This document shows positions 7,132-15,817 of a stretch of DNA of 64,000 nt, in pieces; position 1 is the stretch's first letter; every line of letters starts with the position of its first letter. The notes under the pieces were generated by a model. That model was given only the letters and a program-made list of their open reading frames with translations, was not told where the DNA came from and did no database searches. Position numbers and translations under genes: made by a program. Origin of the DNA: Deinococcus marmoris (GTDB lineage Bacteria > Deinococcota > Deinococci > Deinococcales > Deinococcaceae); the NCBI RefSeq assembly GCF_001949125.1, contig NZ_MSTI01000093.1, positions 1 to 64,000 on the forward strand, in the 5' to 3' direction.

Positions 7132-8744
7132 CAGTCGTCTTCCGGCGAAAAGTAGACGAAGCCGGCGGGTGTTGGGGCCTGAGGTGCAGATTCAGGTTCT
7201 TTTCGAAGAGGAGCACAAAGGGGGCCACCGGTCCTGATGGCCTTGACCGGTGGGGCGGACAGCTTCGCGCGCGCCTTGAAGAGCGGCTCGCTGAACCAGC
7301 GCAGCCGGGCGGCCACGATGGCCGGGCGGGCGCGGTCGATCACCACGACGTTGTCGCCGTGCATCCGGCGCAGCTCGCCCGGCCCGATCAGCGGCTGCTC
7401 GCGTGGCGTGGCGCTCTGGGTCTCGGTGGTACCCCGACGGCTGGCCAGGCCCACAGGGCGCGACGTGGAGCGGGACCGCTGTTCCAGCGCGGTGCTGCCG
7501 GCCAGCAGGCTCACGTGACGCTGCGTTTCTGGAGCGCTGGTGGGGTAAAAAATCTGGGTCAGGCAGTTGGCCATCAGCGCGTCGGCACCGTGAACTCCGT
7601 AGACCGCGTTGAGTTGCGACAACGCCTGGACGTAGATCAGCGCCGAAATGCCCCGGCCCGCCACCGTCGCCAGGGTGTCCGGCAAGCCAGGGACAGGCAG
7701 CACGCCAGTCTCGTCCAGGCCAAGCAAAAGGGGGATCAGCGGGGTCTCCGGCTGGGCGTCGGCAGCGGCGATGCGGGCCTGAATCAGCGTCCAGGTGATC
7801 AGCCGCAAAAGAGGGCCGAGCGTCGGTGCGAGATCTTCGGGGCAGCGCAGGTAGACCGTCGTCGGTCCGGCCCACAGGTCCTGCGGCGCGAGTGGCCGCG
7901 CGCCAGCGGTGTCGGTCATGCGCAGCACGCCGTCAACGAGCATCGGCTGCAACCGGGTGGTGAGGGTGCTCCAGGCCTGCCGGGCCAGCGAGCGCGCGTC
8001 GTCGGGGTTGGTGCCGGCCGCCGGGGCCTTATCGTCCGCAGTTTCGGCGCTCCTGCCGAGGTAGAGCGTCACGTTGTCCTGAACGACGGCGTCGTCGATG
8101 GTCCGGAGTAGCTCGACGGTCCCCTGCATGCCACGGCCCCGCACGCACTCGGCGACAAAGCCAAACGTCGGCTGCCCCAGCACGTGGGCCGCGCGGAACA
8201 TGGCCACCAGGATGGGTACGGCCGCCGAGGCGAAAATACTGTTGTTGCCGTCTTTTTCTGGCGTGAGCAGGATGGTGGCCGCCGCGCTCAGACCCTGCTC
8301 GCTCGTCGCCAGGTGGTTGATGGGATCGTACGGCGTTCCGTTGCCGCGCGGATCCAAAACCACCACGCGGCCGAAACTCGAACGCCAGCCCGCCGTCGTG
8401 CGGTAAAACTCCCCCTTCAGGTCGGTCACGATGGCCGAGCCGCGCCAGTCGAGCAGGTTGGCGATCAGGTGAAGGCCTTTACCCGAACGGCTCGGACCGA
8501 CGATCAGCATGTGGCCCAGTTCCGGCGGAGCGCGCAGACCCAGGTGACGCCCGTCTGGCGCGGTGGCGATGAGCAGACGCTGCCCGGTGTTGGGGTCCTG
8601 GAGCCGGACGCGCAGGTCGCGCGTTTCATCAGGTGAGGCAAAGCCCGCGTTGGCCAGTGCAAGCTGAGGCCGTCCCCAGCCTGCGCGCAGAAGCTGGATG
8701 CCTGTAGCCAGCAGTCCTGCGGTGATCAGATCCAGCCAGCTCAC
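7131..8744 (-). CDS. VirD4/TraG-like type IV coupling protein
   Basis: The product of about 537 residues carries Walker A in LIVGPSRSGKG (near 81-90), then IVTDLKGEFYRTTAGW and VVVLDPRGNGTPYDPINHL, the signature stretch of VirD4/TraG/TraD coupling ATPases. A Walker B-like LLLGLDETG lies later. The N-terminus has a single hydrophobic segment. It would link the relaxase-DNA complex to a secretion channel, which must come from elsewhere because no type IV secretion genes are present here. GTG 8744 overlaps the relaxase stop as GTGA, with GGAGA 9 nt upstream; GTG 8753 is the alternative. Confidence 0.85.
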   Translation of the reverse strand: MSWLDLITAGLLATGIQLLRAGWGRPQLALANAGFASPDETRDLRVRLQDPNTGQRLLIATAPDGRHLGLRAPPELGHMLIVGPSRSGKGLHLIANLLDWRGSAIVTDLKGEFYRTTAGWRSSFGRVVVLDPRGNGTPYDPINHLATSEQGLSAAATILLTPEKDGNNSIFASAAVPILVAMFRAAHVLGQPTFGFVAECVRGRGMQGTVELLRTIDDAVVQDNVTLYLGRSAETADDKAPAAGTNPDDARSLARQAWSTLTTRLQPMLVDGVLRMTDTAGARPLAPQDLWAGPTTVYLRCPEDLAPTLGPLLRLITWTLIQARIAAADAQPETPLIPLLLGLDETGVLPVPGLPDTLATVAGRGISALIYVQALSQLNAVYGVHGADALMANCLTQIFYPTSAPETQRHVSLLAGSTALEQRSRSTSRPVGLASRRGTTETQSATPREQPLIGPGELRRMHGDNVVVIDRARPAIVAARLRWFSEPLFKARAKLSAPPVKAIRTGGPLCAPLRKEPESAPQAPTPAGFVYFSPEDD

Positions 8745-9271
8745 CGCTCCCACTCTCCGGTGCGGGCGAGCGCGCGCAAGCGCTCAGGCTGCCGCTGATC
8801 CGGCTCCTGGACAGCGTCGAGATCAAGCGCTCGTGCCCAGTCGGCGTGCCGTTCCCAGCTAAGGTCAGCCACCTCGCGCAGGGTATAAAGGTCCGCGCGG
8901 GTCAGGCGACGCTCGGTGGCGGCGACGATGTGGACGTGGTCGTGCCGGGCGTGGTTGCGGTGTTCGACGGCCAACCACGGGACCTCGGCCCCCTGAGACT
9001 CTGCGACGGCCGCCATCACGTCGCGCGTCCAGTCGCGCTGATCCACCTCTTGCTGGCCAGCGCCGGCGTTGAGCATCAGGCGGTAGTGGTCTCCTCTTGC
9101 CGCATCCAACTGCGCGCGGATGCTGGCGACGTCCAGCCCGTCAGGGCAGAACACCGCACGCTCAACGCGCTGGCCGTCCCGGTCCGGACGCAGAACCGCG
9201 TAGCGCAGGGCGGCCCGCGAGGCCGCAGGGCCGCCGGCGCCGGTGGTGAACCGCGCGCGTACGATGGTCAC
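8741..9271 (-). CDS. Minimal HUH relaxase (MobA/VirD2-like)
   Basis: The 176-residue protein has the histidine motif of HUH relaxases, HRNHARHDHVHIV (H110, D111, H112, H114), preceded by AVEHRNH. A Tyr at position 24 in ALRYAV is a candidate nicking residue. It is short for the family and consists of one catalytic domain without a helicase or primase extension, functions supplied here by separate genes. It would nick at an origin of transfer, probably upstream of the MobC-like gene. The GTG start overlaps the MobC stop as GTGA. Confidence 0.8.
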   Translation of the reverse strand: MTIVRARFTTGAGGPAASRAALRYAVLRPDRDGQRVERAVFCPDGLDVASIRAQLDAARGDHYRLMLNAGAGQQEVDQRDWTRDVMAAVAESQGAEVPWLAVEHRNHARHDHVHIVAATERRLTRADLYTLREVADLSWERHADWARALDLDAVQEPDQRQPERLRALARTGEWER

Positions 9272-9675
9272 TGTGCGTCCTCGATTCCGAGCAGATCTTT
9301 GACGGCGGCGCTGGGGGTGCGCAGGCGCTCGCGGGTCTCGTCCGCCGCCTTCCTGTTGACCGCCTGGGCCACCTCGGGGCCAGCCTGCTGCGCGATCTGG
9401 TTGAGGTGCAGGAGACGCGACGTGCCCGCTTCCATCGCCGCCTGGACGATGAGCTTTGCTAGGCGATCAGACATCACCCCGACTTCTCGCTTGACGGCGC
9501 GCTCGATGCGGGCGCCGGCAAGGTCCAGGACAAGCTCATCGCTGCGCTGTGCGACGCCGCGGGCGAGCAGGGTGGAACCGTACTCGCTGAGGGTCAGGTC
9601 TTCGACAGCCGCCAGATTTTTCAGGCGCTGGGCAGCATCTTCTTCGACCCAGATGGTCAGTTTTTGCTTGGGCAT
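9268..9675 (-). CDS. MobC-like ribbon-helix-helix relaxosome protein
   Basis: The 135-residue product starts with KLTIWVEEDAAQRLKNLAAVEDLTLSEYG, a ribbon-helix-helix fold with the usual beta strand followed by two helices, and continues with long helices. Its position directly before the relaxase gene fits a MobC-type accessory protein that binds the origin of transfer and assists nicking. A good ribosome-binding site (GGAGGTG, about 8 nt before the ATG) supports the start. It is the first gene of the leftward operon and probably represses its own promoter. Confidence 0.7.
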   Translation of the reverse strand: MPKQKLTIWVEEDAAQRLKNLAAVEDLTLSEYGSTLLARGVAQRSDELVLDLAGARIERAVKREVGVMSDRLAKLIVQAAMEAGTSRLLHLNQIAQQAGPEVAQAVNRKAADETRERLRTPSAAVKDLLGIEDAQ

Positions 9676-10224
9676 GAGAGCGCACCTCCGTGAGCGCTAA
9701 GACCAGCATCGCAGCGCTCGACGGATGATGTGCAGAAAATGAGTGGGGGACACTTCCGGGCCATCGTCGCGTCTCGCATCAGCTCCAGCGCTCTTATCTT
9801 GCCGATAAATGACCGCGTTGCAGAAGGCCAGGGCAGAAGTGATCCCTGAAAAACAGCGGTGGGCAACTAGTGGTGGGGTCTGGGGCCAAGAGCGAATAAT
9901 CGGACCCAAAGCTCTCTCCACCCTCCAAGCAGGGACAGTTGTGCAGAGGACCGCGCCACTGTGTTTTGTAGGGCACTGAATACAGGCAACAGAAGGCGGA
10001 CTAGACCTCGTCGCGCCTTTGTCCACGGCACAGCGCCATATCCACTAGGTCAGCAGCGGCTGTTTGCGGGGCTGAATCGGGGACTCCACAGTCGGCATCA
10101 CCTCTCCCTGTCACACCAGAATCTGATGTTACCGTGGCGACTTGAGGGACCTGTGCTTCACGTGCAGGAAGTCGGAAGAACGACGCCCAGCATCGGAAAA
10201 AACCACAAATAGAGGGGTATTAAC
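9676..10224. other. 549-bp non-coding region, candidate origin of transfer
   Basis: No convincing gene was seen between the MobC-like gene and the rightward zinc-ribbon gene. The region includes short inverted repeats, among them GAGCGCT/AGCGCTC about 20-50 bp upstream of mobC and TTATC/GATAA at 9794-9808. In mobilizable elements the origin of transfer commonly lies directly upstream of mobC and the relaxase gene. Promoters for both divergent genes must also lie here. No nic site could be assigned from sequence alone. Confidence 0.4.
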
Positions 10225-10614
10225 GTGCAACCTGAAATGAAATTGAACTTTCGCTGCGCCGGCTGCGGCAAACAGACCACTGTGATTCACCACGTCAGTG
10301 CTGTTGGCACCGTCTGCACCGGCTGCCACCGCCGCTTTGGCCTGCTTGGACGCGTCGTCGATTTCGCCGAGCTTCTGGTCAGCTATCCGGCCGACGAGCA
10401 GAGCGTGTACCGGTTCCGCTGCGCCATCCGCGTTCTGCAACGCCTCGGCCAGCCGTACAAAGTTCTCGAGATTGAAAATACGCGCCAGTTGGAAGTGACC
10501 GACGACCCCCACCGCCGCAAACTGGTCCTGGAAAACTATCTCCGCCAGGAACAGGCCATCCGCAACCTGCTCAGGGAACACGAACACGTTGTCCTGCGTC
10601 CCCAGGGAAACTAA
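10225..10614 (+). CDS. Small zinc-ribbon protein of unknown function
   Basis: The 129-residue product has an N-terminal zinc ribbon (RCAGCGK, then VCTGCHRRF) and a charged helical C-terminus. It starts at GTG 10225 with GAGGGG about 8 nt upstream. It is divergent from the mobilization operon across the candidate origin of transfer and may belong to the same element. A DNA-binding or regulatory role is plausible from the ribbon, but no family was recognised. The 270 bp that follow contain no gene I can support. Confidence 0.65.
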   Translation: MQPEMKLNFRCAGCGKQTTVIHHVSAVGTVCTGCHRRFGLLGRVVDFAELLVSYPADEQSVYRFRCAIRVLQRLGQPYKVLEIENTRQLEVTDDPHRRKLVLENYLRQEQAIRNLLREHEHVVLRPQGN

Positions 10615-10887
10615 ATCCGCTCTGATCACTGCGCTTCAGCCTAGGCCGGGTTCTTCCTCACGGTGAAGAGGTCGCTGAAAAGACCAGGCCGACTGCGGAA
10701 GATGGCTGGCCTGGACTGTGGGCATGCCGCCCACCTTGCCCACGCTGAGCGCCGAAGCCCGGCACGGGTTGGGGCAACTGAACGCCGCCGCCAGAAGCTG
10801 ATTGAGGTGATGGGGTGGCGTCATGCAGACACGGCGACACCCTTCTGCTCGACGGCCTTTTCAAAGGTCTGAGGAAGACAGTCAGGA

Positions 10888-12033
10888 TCAGCCCAAAGAA
10901 GCGAAGGGCAACGCAGCCTCAGCCAGCCCGAAGCGCCGGGTCAGCAGCGGGTGACGCTGCCCAGCCGCCCAGTCCGCGATGATCTCGCCGTGGACCGGCA
11001 GGAACTTGAAGCCCACACCCGAACACGCCGACACCAGCAGCACCCGCGCCGAGTCGGGATGGGTGTCGTAGATGAAATCCCCGGAGCGGGTGGTGGTGTA
11101 CAGGCAGGTCTTAACTTGCATGACCGGCCCCGCCGCGCCGGGCAGGTGGTCTTCGAGAAAGGCCCGCATCATCTCGGTGAGTTCGGGCTGGGGCAGGCCA
11201 TCACGGGTGTCCGGGTCCACCTGCGGGCCGCTGGTATGCAGGCCGATCTTGACGCCGGGCAGGTGAAACAGGGGAAACCCGTAAGCCTCGGGCATCTGAT
11301 GGTGGATGAACAGCGGAAAACGGCCCAGCGCGAACGCCTCCGGCTGCGTCGGGCGGAAGAAGACCACCTGCTCCTGCGTCACCCGAAGCGACGGGGCCAG
11401 CTCAGGCACCAGCCCCGGCAGCCAGGCGCCGGCGGCCACCACCAGCCGCCCGGCACTGAAGCTCCCATGCGCGGTGTGAACAGTGGGCGCGGCGGCATCG
11501 CTCAGGTCAACGCCCAGCACGGGCGTCCGGTCCAGCAGCGTCGCCCCCAGCACCCGCGCCATGGCGGTGAGCAGTTCCAGGGTCAGGCTGGGATTGAGGA
11601 TGCCGGCCTCCGGGCTGTACACCGCCTGCCAGTCGTCGCCGGGCCGCCACTGTGGATAACGCCGGGCCAGCGCGGGGGCGTCAAAAACCTCGAAGTCTTG
11701 CCCGCCCTCGCGCAAGTGGGTCTGGATCTCCGCCAGCATGGGGGTGTAGGCGTCCCCCAGATCGAGCAAGCCCGCAGGCCAGTACAGTTGGGTGGCGTAC
11801 TCGGTCTGAAACTGCTTCCAGAGGGTGAGGGCGCGGGCCGCCATGGGGGCGTACTCACGCACGGTTTGCGACAAACGGAAAATGCGCGACGGCCCGGCGC
11901 TGCTGCCGCGCTCGTGGCCGAACTCGAACTGTTCGAGCAACAGCACCTGTTGACCGCGCCGCGCCAGCTCGTGCGCCCCGGCGATTCCGGCCATTCCCCC
12001 GCCGACGATGATGGTGTCGTAGCTGGTCTTCAC
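10888..12033 (-). CDS. Monomeric sarcosine oxidase / N-methyltryptophan oxidase family flavoenzyme
   Basis: The N-terminus DTIIVGGGMAGIAGAHELARRG is a GxGxxG FAD-binding fold, followed by the family hallmark RGSSAGPSRIFRL. The C-terminal SACSGVGFKFLPVHGE contains the Cys that binds FAD covalently in this family. Length (381) matches monomeric sarcosine oxidase and SolA. It would oxidise sarcosine or another N-methyl amino acid to the amine or amino acid with formaldehyde and hydrogen peroxide. The GTG start has AAGGAG 10 nt upstream. The exact substrate cannot be read from sequence. Confidence 0.85.
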   Translation of the reverse strand: MKTSYDTIIVGGGMAGIAGAHELARRGQQVLLLEQFEFGHERGSSAGPSRIFRLSQTVREYAPMAARALTLWKQFQTEYATQLYWPAGLLDLGDAYTPMLAEIQTHLREGGQDFEVFDAPALARRYPQWRPGDDWQAVYSPEAGILNPSLTLELLTAMARVLGATLLDRTPVLGVDLSDAAAPTVHTAHGSFSAGRLVVAAGAWLPGLVPELAPSLRVTQEQVVFFRPTQPEAFALGRFPLFIHHQMPEAYGFPLFHLPGVKIGLHTSGPQVDPDTRDGLPQPELTEMMRAFLEDHLPGAAGPVMQVKTCLYTTTRSGDFIYDTHPDSARVLLVSACSGVGFKFLPVHGEIIADWAAGQRHPLLTRRFGLAEAALPFASLG

Positions 12034-12226
12034 GCGTTCAGGTCTCCTTCACAGGCGGTCCACAGGGATGTTCAGCGGGTGCGGCACGGCAAGAAAGTGC
12101 AGAGCGACGTTCAGAAACAGGAAGTCGATCAATCTGATCGTAACGCACCGCGCCGACGGCGGAGGCGTGACTGATCCTGGTAGGCCACCCCAAACGCCAA
12201 CCGGGCCATTCCAGCGCTCAGGCGCA

Positions 12227-15223
12227 TCACGGCTTCCTCATCATCTGAATAAAGACGTCCACGACTTCAGGATCGAAGTGCGTTCCAGAGCTGGCCTGAA
12301 GGTGGGTCATGGTTTGCTCCCGCGTCCAGGCCTGACGGTAGGGCCGATCACTGGTCAGGGCGTCATACACATCCACCACCGCGAATGCTCTGGCGGCCAG
12401 CGGAATGGCATCTGCTGCCAGCCCCACCGGGTAACCGCTGCCATCCCACTTTTCATGATGGTACCGGGGAATATCGAGCGCAGGGCGCAGAAACTCGATG
12501 GGTGAGAGGAGGTCCTCTGCATAAGTCGGGTGCTTTTTCATCAGCGTCCATTCCTCGTCGGTCAGCGCCCCCGGCTTGAGCAGCACCGCATCGGGAATGC
12601 CCATCTTCCCCATATCGTGAAGCAGCGCGCCCCGGCGCACGTCGATGAGCTGTTCAGGCGTGAAGCCCAGTGCCTGACACAGTTCAACCGTCATCTCGGT
12701 GACGCGGCGCGAGTGGCCTTCCGTTTCCCGGTCCCGCAGGTCCATCGCCCTGGCCCAGCCCTCGATGGTCTCGTCATAGGCCGAGCGCAGTTCCAGGTTG
12801 CTGCGCTCCAGTTCATTGACGAGCCAGGCGTTGTCGATGGCAATGGCGGCCTGACTCACCAGCGTTTCAAGGGTCGTGGTCCAGTCCAGTGACTGCGGCC
12901 AGGCCTGATGGTGCAGCACTTCCACCACACCCACCACCTGCCCCTTGACGACCAGCGGCACGCCGTAATAGGCGGCCAGCTTCTCACGCTGCAAAATGTC
13001 CCGCCATGCGGGCAAGACAGCCGCACTGGACAGGTCCGGCAAGGCCAGAGGCTGCCGGGTCAGCGCCACCTGACCGGCCAGGCCCACACCCAGTCTCATC
13101 TCCGACCCCTCCAGTCTGGTGGCGTGAAACCCGCGTGTCACGGCGTACTCAAGCGTTTCTCGCTGTGAATCGAGGAGCAGGATGGTGGCCACGTCGGTCC
13201 CGAGTTGATTTCGGATGTGGTCCAGAACGAGACCGAGGGTCACGCTGAGATCCGCGCTGGCGGCGATGGACTGGTCAATCTCTCGCAGGCCGGTGACGTG
13301 GCGCAGTTGCCGCTGGAGGTCCTCGTTCAGGGTCTGGATCTCGCGCTCAGCCGAACGCAGCGACGTGATGTCATGGGTGATCTTGGAGACGCCGATGACC
13401 TGACCCGCAGCGTCCAGAACAGGCGCGATGGTGACCAGAACCAGAACCTGCTGCCCGCTCCTGGTGACCCGCCAGCCTTCAAACGGCGGCACACGCTCAC
13501 CCTGACTGGCCCGCTCAAGCATTTCGACTTCCTGGGCCTGCAACTCAGCCGGCACCAGAAAGGTCACAGGCTGACCGATGACCTCCTCCGCCGCGTAGCC
13601 GTACAGTTTCTCTGCGCCGGGATTCCAGGAGCGGATGGTGCCCTCAAGTGATAGACCGATGATGGCGTTGCGGCTGGCCTGCACAAGGGCCGCCAGAAAA
13701 GCCTGATCTTCCTCGGCGGCCCGGCGCTGGGTGATGTCGCGGCCCACACTGTAAATAATCCCGTCGCCCGGCAACACCACCGCCGACCATTCCAGCCAGA
13801 TCACCCTGCCGTCTTGATGCAGAAGGCGGTTCTGAAAGGTCGTCGTGGCGTGACCGGACCGGATGCGCTGGGCCTCAGCGGCGGTCATGTCGCGGTCAGC
13901 CGGATGAATGAAGTCCATGATGGGCTGCCCGATCATCTTTTCAGGCGCGTAGCCCAGCATGCGGTGGGAGGCGGCGCTCACTGCGGCAAAGCAGTTGTCT
14001 GACCCGATGGAGGTGATCAGGTCAAGGGACAGGTCAAGCGTGTGCTGCAAGGCGACAGCGTTGTGCTGGGCGCGCTGCTCGCTGGCTTCGAGCTGTTGCC
14101 GGGCCTGTTTTTCCTGGGTGATATCGCGAACGAAACCGATCACGCAGGTCTCGCCCGCCACCTCCGTCGGGATCGTCGACAAGACGCCGCAGCTCTCATC
14201 GCCAGCCCTGTTCCGAAAAGCGACCTCGCGGCTGTGAATCTGGAGGTTGTCGTCGACCATGTTCCAGAACGTCTGACGTTCCGCTCGATCATTCCAGAAC
14301 CCGAGGTCCTGAGACGAGCGCCCAAGGATCTCGTCGCGGGCGTAGCCACTCTGCCGCAGGAACTCGTCGTTGACCTCAATGAACCGCCGGTCTCTTTGCC
14401 GGGTGATGAAGATGGCCACCGGACTCGTCTGGAAGACCCTGGAAAAGCGCTCCTCACTGGCCTGACGCTCCCGTTGCGCCTGCTGACTCTCGGTGACGTC
14501 CCGGGTAAACAGCGACATTCCATCGTCGCCTGGATAGCCCGTGAGTTCGATCCAGCGCTCAAGCGCCGGCAGGTAACTGACCGCGCTCTGAGGAATGCCC
14601 GACGCTGCCGCCTGCTGGATGGCCTGACCGATCCCGAGACCACTGTATTCGGGAAACAGGGTGAAGAGGTTCTGGCCCACGAAGTCCTCGGGCCGCCTGT
14701 TTGAGATCCTCGCCGCTGCCGGGTTGACATAGGTGACATTCCAGTTCGGGTCCAGGGACAGAAAACCGTCGGTCATCCGGCCCAGGGTGGCGGTCATCTG
14801 TTCACGGGCCAGGGCTTCAGCCTGCCGCGCCTTTTCAAGGAGCGTGGCATCGGTCTGAAAGCCCAGATGGTGGGTTAAATTTCCCGCTGCGTCGTACAGG
14901 GGACTGATGGTCAGTTCGTTTAAAAACCTCGTTCCATCTTTGCGGTAATTCCGCAGAACCGTGGTGAGGCCCTGGCCCGCTGCCAGCGCAGTCCTGATCT
15001 CACGACTGGCCTCCTGATCACGGTCTTTGCCCTGTAGAAACCGGGGATTGCGGCCAATGAGTTCGGCGGCTGGGTAGCCAGTGAGCCGTTCAAAGGCCGG
15101 GTTGACGTAGACCATCGGATAATCAGCCTGCTGCGCGTCGGTGATGATGACCCCGATCACGCAGGCATCGAGCGCATAGCTCAGGAGGCGGGAACCCGGA
15201 TGAAACGCGTGCTGGGATTCCAT
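12227..15223 (-). CDS. Multi-PAS, GAF and HD-GYP signalling protein
   Basis: The 998-residue protein has about five PAS domains (roughly 20-130, 145-245, 255-370, 385-500, 505-625), a GAF domain near 645-790 and an HD-GYP domain near 805-995. HD-GYP motifs include HSRRV, LLHDMGKMGIPD, HHEKWDGSGYP and DVYDALTSDRPYR, indicating cyclic-di-GMP phosphodiesterase activity. No transmembrane segment is apparent, so it is probably cytosolic. The first PAS has the LOV-type motif GRNPRFLQG with Pro in place of the photoactive Cys. AGGAGG directly before the ATG supports the start. The upstream region contains a CCTCA/TGAGG inverted repeat and no other gene. The signal sensed is unknown. Confidence 0.9.
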   Translation of the reverse strand: MESQHAFHPGSRLLSYALDACVIGVIITDAQQADYPMVYVNPAFERLTGYPAAELIGRNPRFLQGKDRDQEASREIRTALAAGQGLTTVLRNYRKDGTRFLNELTISPLYDAAGNLTHHLGFQTDATLLEKARQAEALAREQMTATLGRMTDGFLSLDPNWNVTYVNPAAARISNRRPEDFVGQNLFTLFPEYSGLGIGQAIQQAAASGIPQSAVSYLPALERWIELTGYPGDDGMSLFTRDVTESQQAQRERQASEERFSRVFQTSPVAIFITRQRDRRFIEVNDEFLRQSGYARDEILGRSSQDLGFWNDRAERQTFWNMVDDNLQIHSREVAFRNRAGDESCGVLSTIPTEVAGETCVIGFVRDITQEKQARQQLEASEQRAQHNAVALQHTLDLSLDLITSIGSDNCFAAVSAASHRMLGYAPEKMIGQPIMDFIHPADRDMTAAEAQRIRSGHATTTFQNRLLHQDGRVIWLEWSAVVLPGDGIIYSVGRDITQRRAAEEDQAFLAALVQASRNAIIGLSLEGTIRSWNPGAEKLYGYAAEEVIGQPVTFLVPAELQAQEVEMLERASQGERVPPFEGWRVTRSGQQVLVLVTIAPVLDAAGQVIGVSKITHDITSLRSAEREIQTLNEDLQRQLRHVTGLREIDQSIAASADLSVTLGLVLDHIRNQLGTDVATILLLDSQRETLEYAVTRGFHATRLEGSEMRLGVGLAGQVALTRQPLALPDLSSAAVLPAWRDILQREKLAAYYGVPLVVKGQVVGVVEVLHHQAWPQSLDWTTTLETLVSQAAIAIDNAWLVNELERSNLELRSAYDETIEGWARAMDLRDRETEGHSRRVTEMTVELCQALGFTPEQLIDVRRGALLHDMGKMGIPDAVLLKPGALTDEEWTLMKKHPTYAEDLLSPIEFLRPALDIPRYHHEKWDGSGYPVGLAADAIPLAARAFAVVDVYDALTSDRPYRQAWTREQTMTHLQASSGTHFDPEVVDVFIQMMRKP

Positions 15224-15592
15224 ATTTCCTCCTCTTCTGGGGTGAGCGGTACGCCCAGATTACAAGACTGGGGGCTGCACGCCTCAGAAGATGAGGATAG
15301 ATTAATAAGACTGGGCCAAGACGATTCTCTTCGGGCTTGATCCTGACGGCAAAATCGGAATGGCGAAACCGCGAATGACCGTGCCCGCGACAGGCGGCTT
15401 GAGGGGGAAGTTCACATAGTCGCAGGACGTTCAGGCCCATCAGGATCTTGCCTGGGAAGGCAGAGAAGCGCCAGAAGCGCCAGCTTGCCACACCGTCCTG
15501 ATCCACAACGAAGGGCGGGTCAGCCCCGTTGAGCGCTAAAGCCCAGGACTGGCTGGAAAGGTCAGATGCATTCCACCTCCCCCAGATCATCA

Positions 15593-15638
15593 AGACTCCG
15601 ATTGAAAGGTATAGATAAACACCTTTCAATCGGAGTCT
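15593..15638. terminator. Perfect 18-bp hairpin, probable operon terminator, related to a dispersed repeat
   Basis: An 18-bp arm at 15593-15610 and its exact complement at 15621-15638 flank a 10-nt loop. The arm contains GACTCCGATTGAAAGGT, which matches the first bases of the 172-bp dispersed repeat found four times elsewhere in the window. It lies about 180 bp after the stop of the leftward M29 aminopeptidase gene, so it could terminate the long catabolic operon; no clear U-run follows. The rest of the 594-bp gap 15224-15817 holds only the promoter region of the HD-GYP gene. Confidence 0.5.
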
Positions 15639-15817
15639 GTGCGGCCAAGAGTTCGGAGCGTTTCAGGCAGCGGGCAGTGCTATCGAAAGCCTTTCAAGGC
15701 CCTGTCGGACACAGGATTCCCCGCCCTCGGTTCGCATCTCTCTTGCTGGTCACCGACGCTGTCTGGGCGGGTCAATCAATGGTCCTGACCCAGCACGAAC
15801 CCTTGCTGATCTCCCCT

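Noticed and set aside
7038..8111. Long open frame opposite the coupling-protein gene
   Set aside because: Mirror frame of a GC-rich coding gene; Gln/Arg/His-rich with no family motif and no promoter or ribosome-binding site.
9961..10212. 83-codon frame in the candidate origin-of-transfer region
   Set aside because: Low-quality start, Arg/His-rich, no motif; the region is better explained as non-coding.
10663..10872. Short frame in the gap before the sarcosine oxidase-type gene
   Set aside because: No family match, poor start context; could be a transposase fragment but nothing identifies it.
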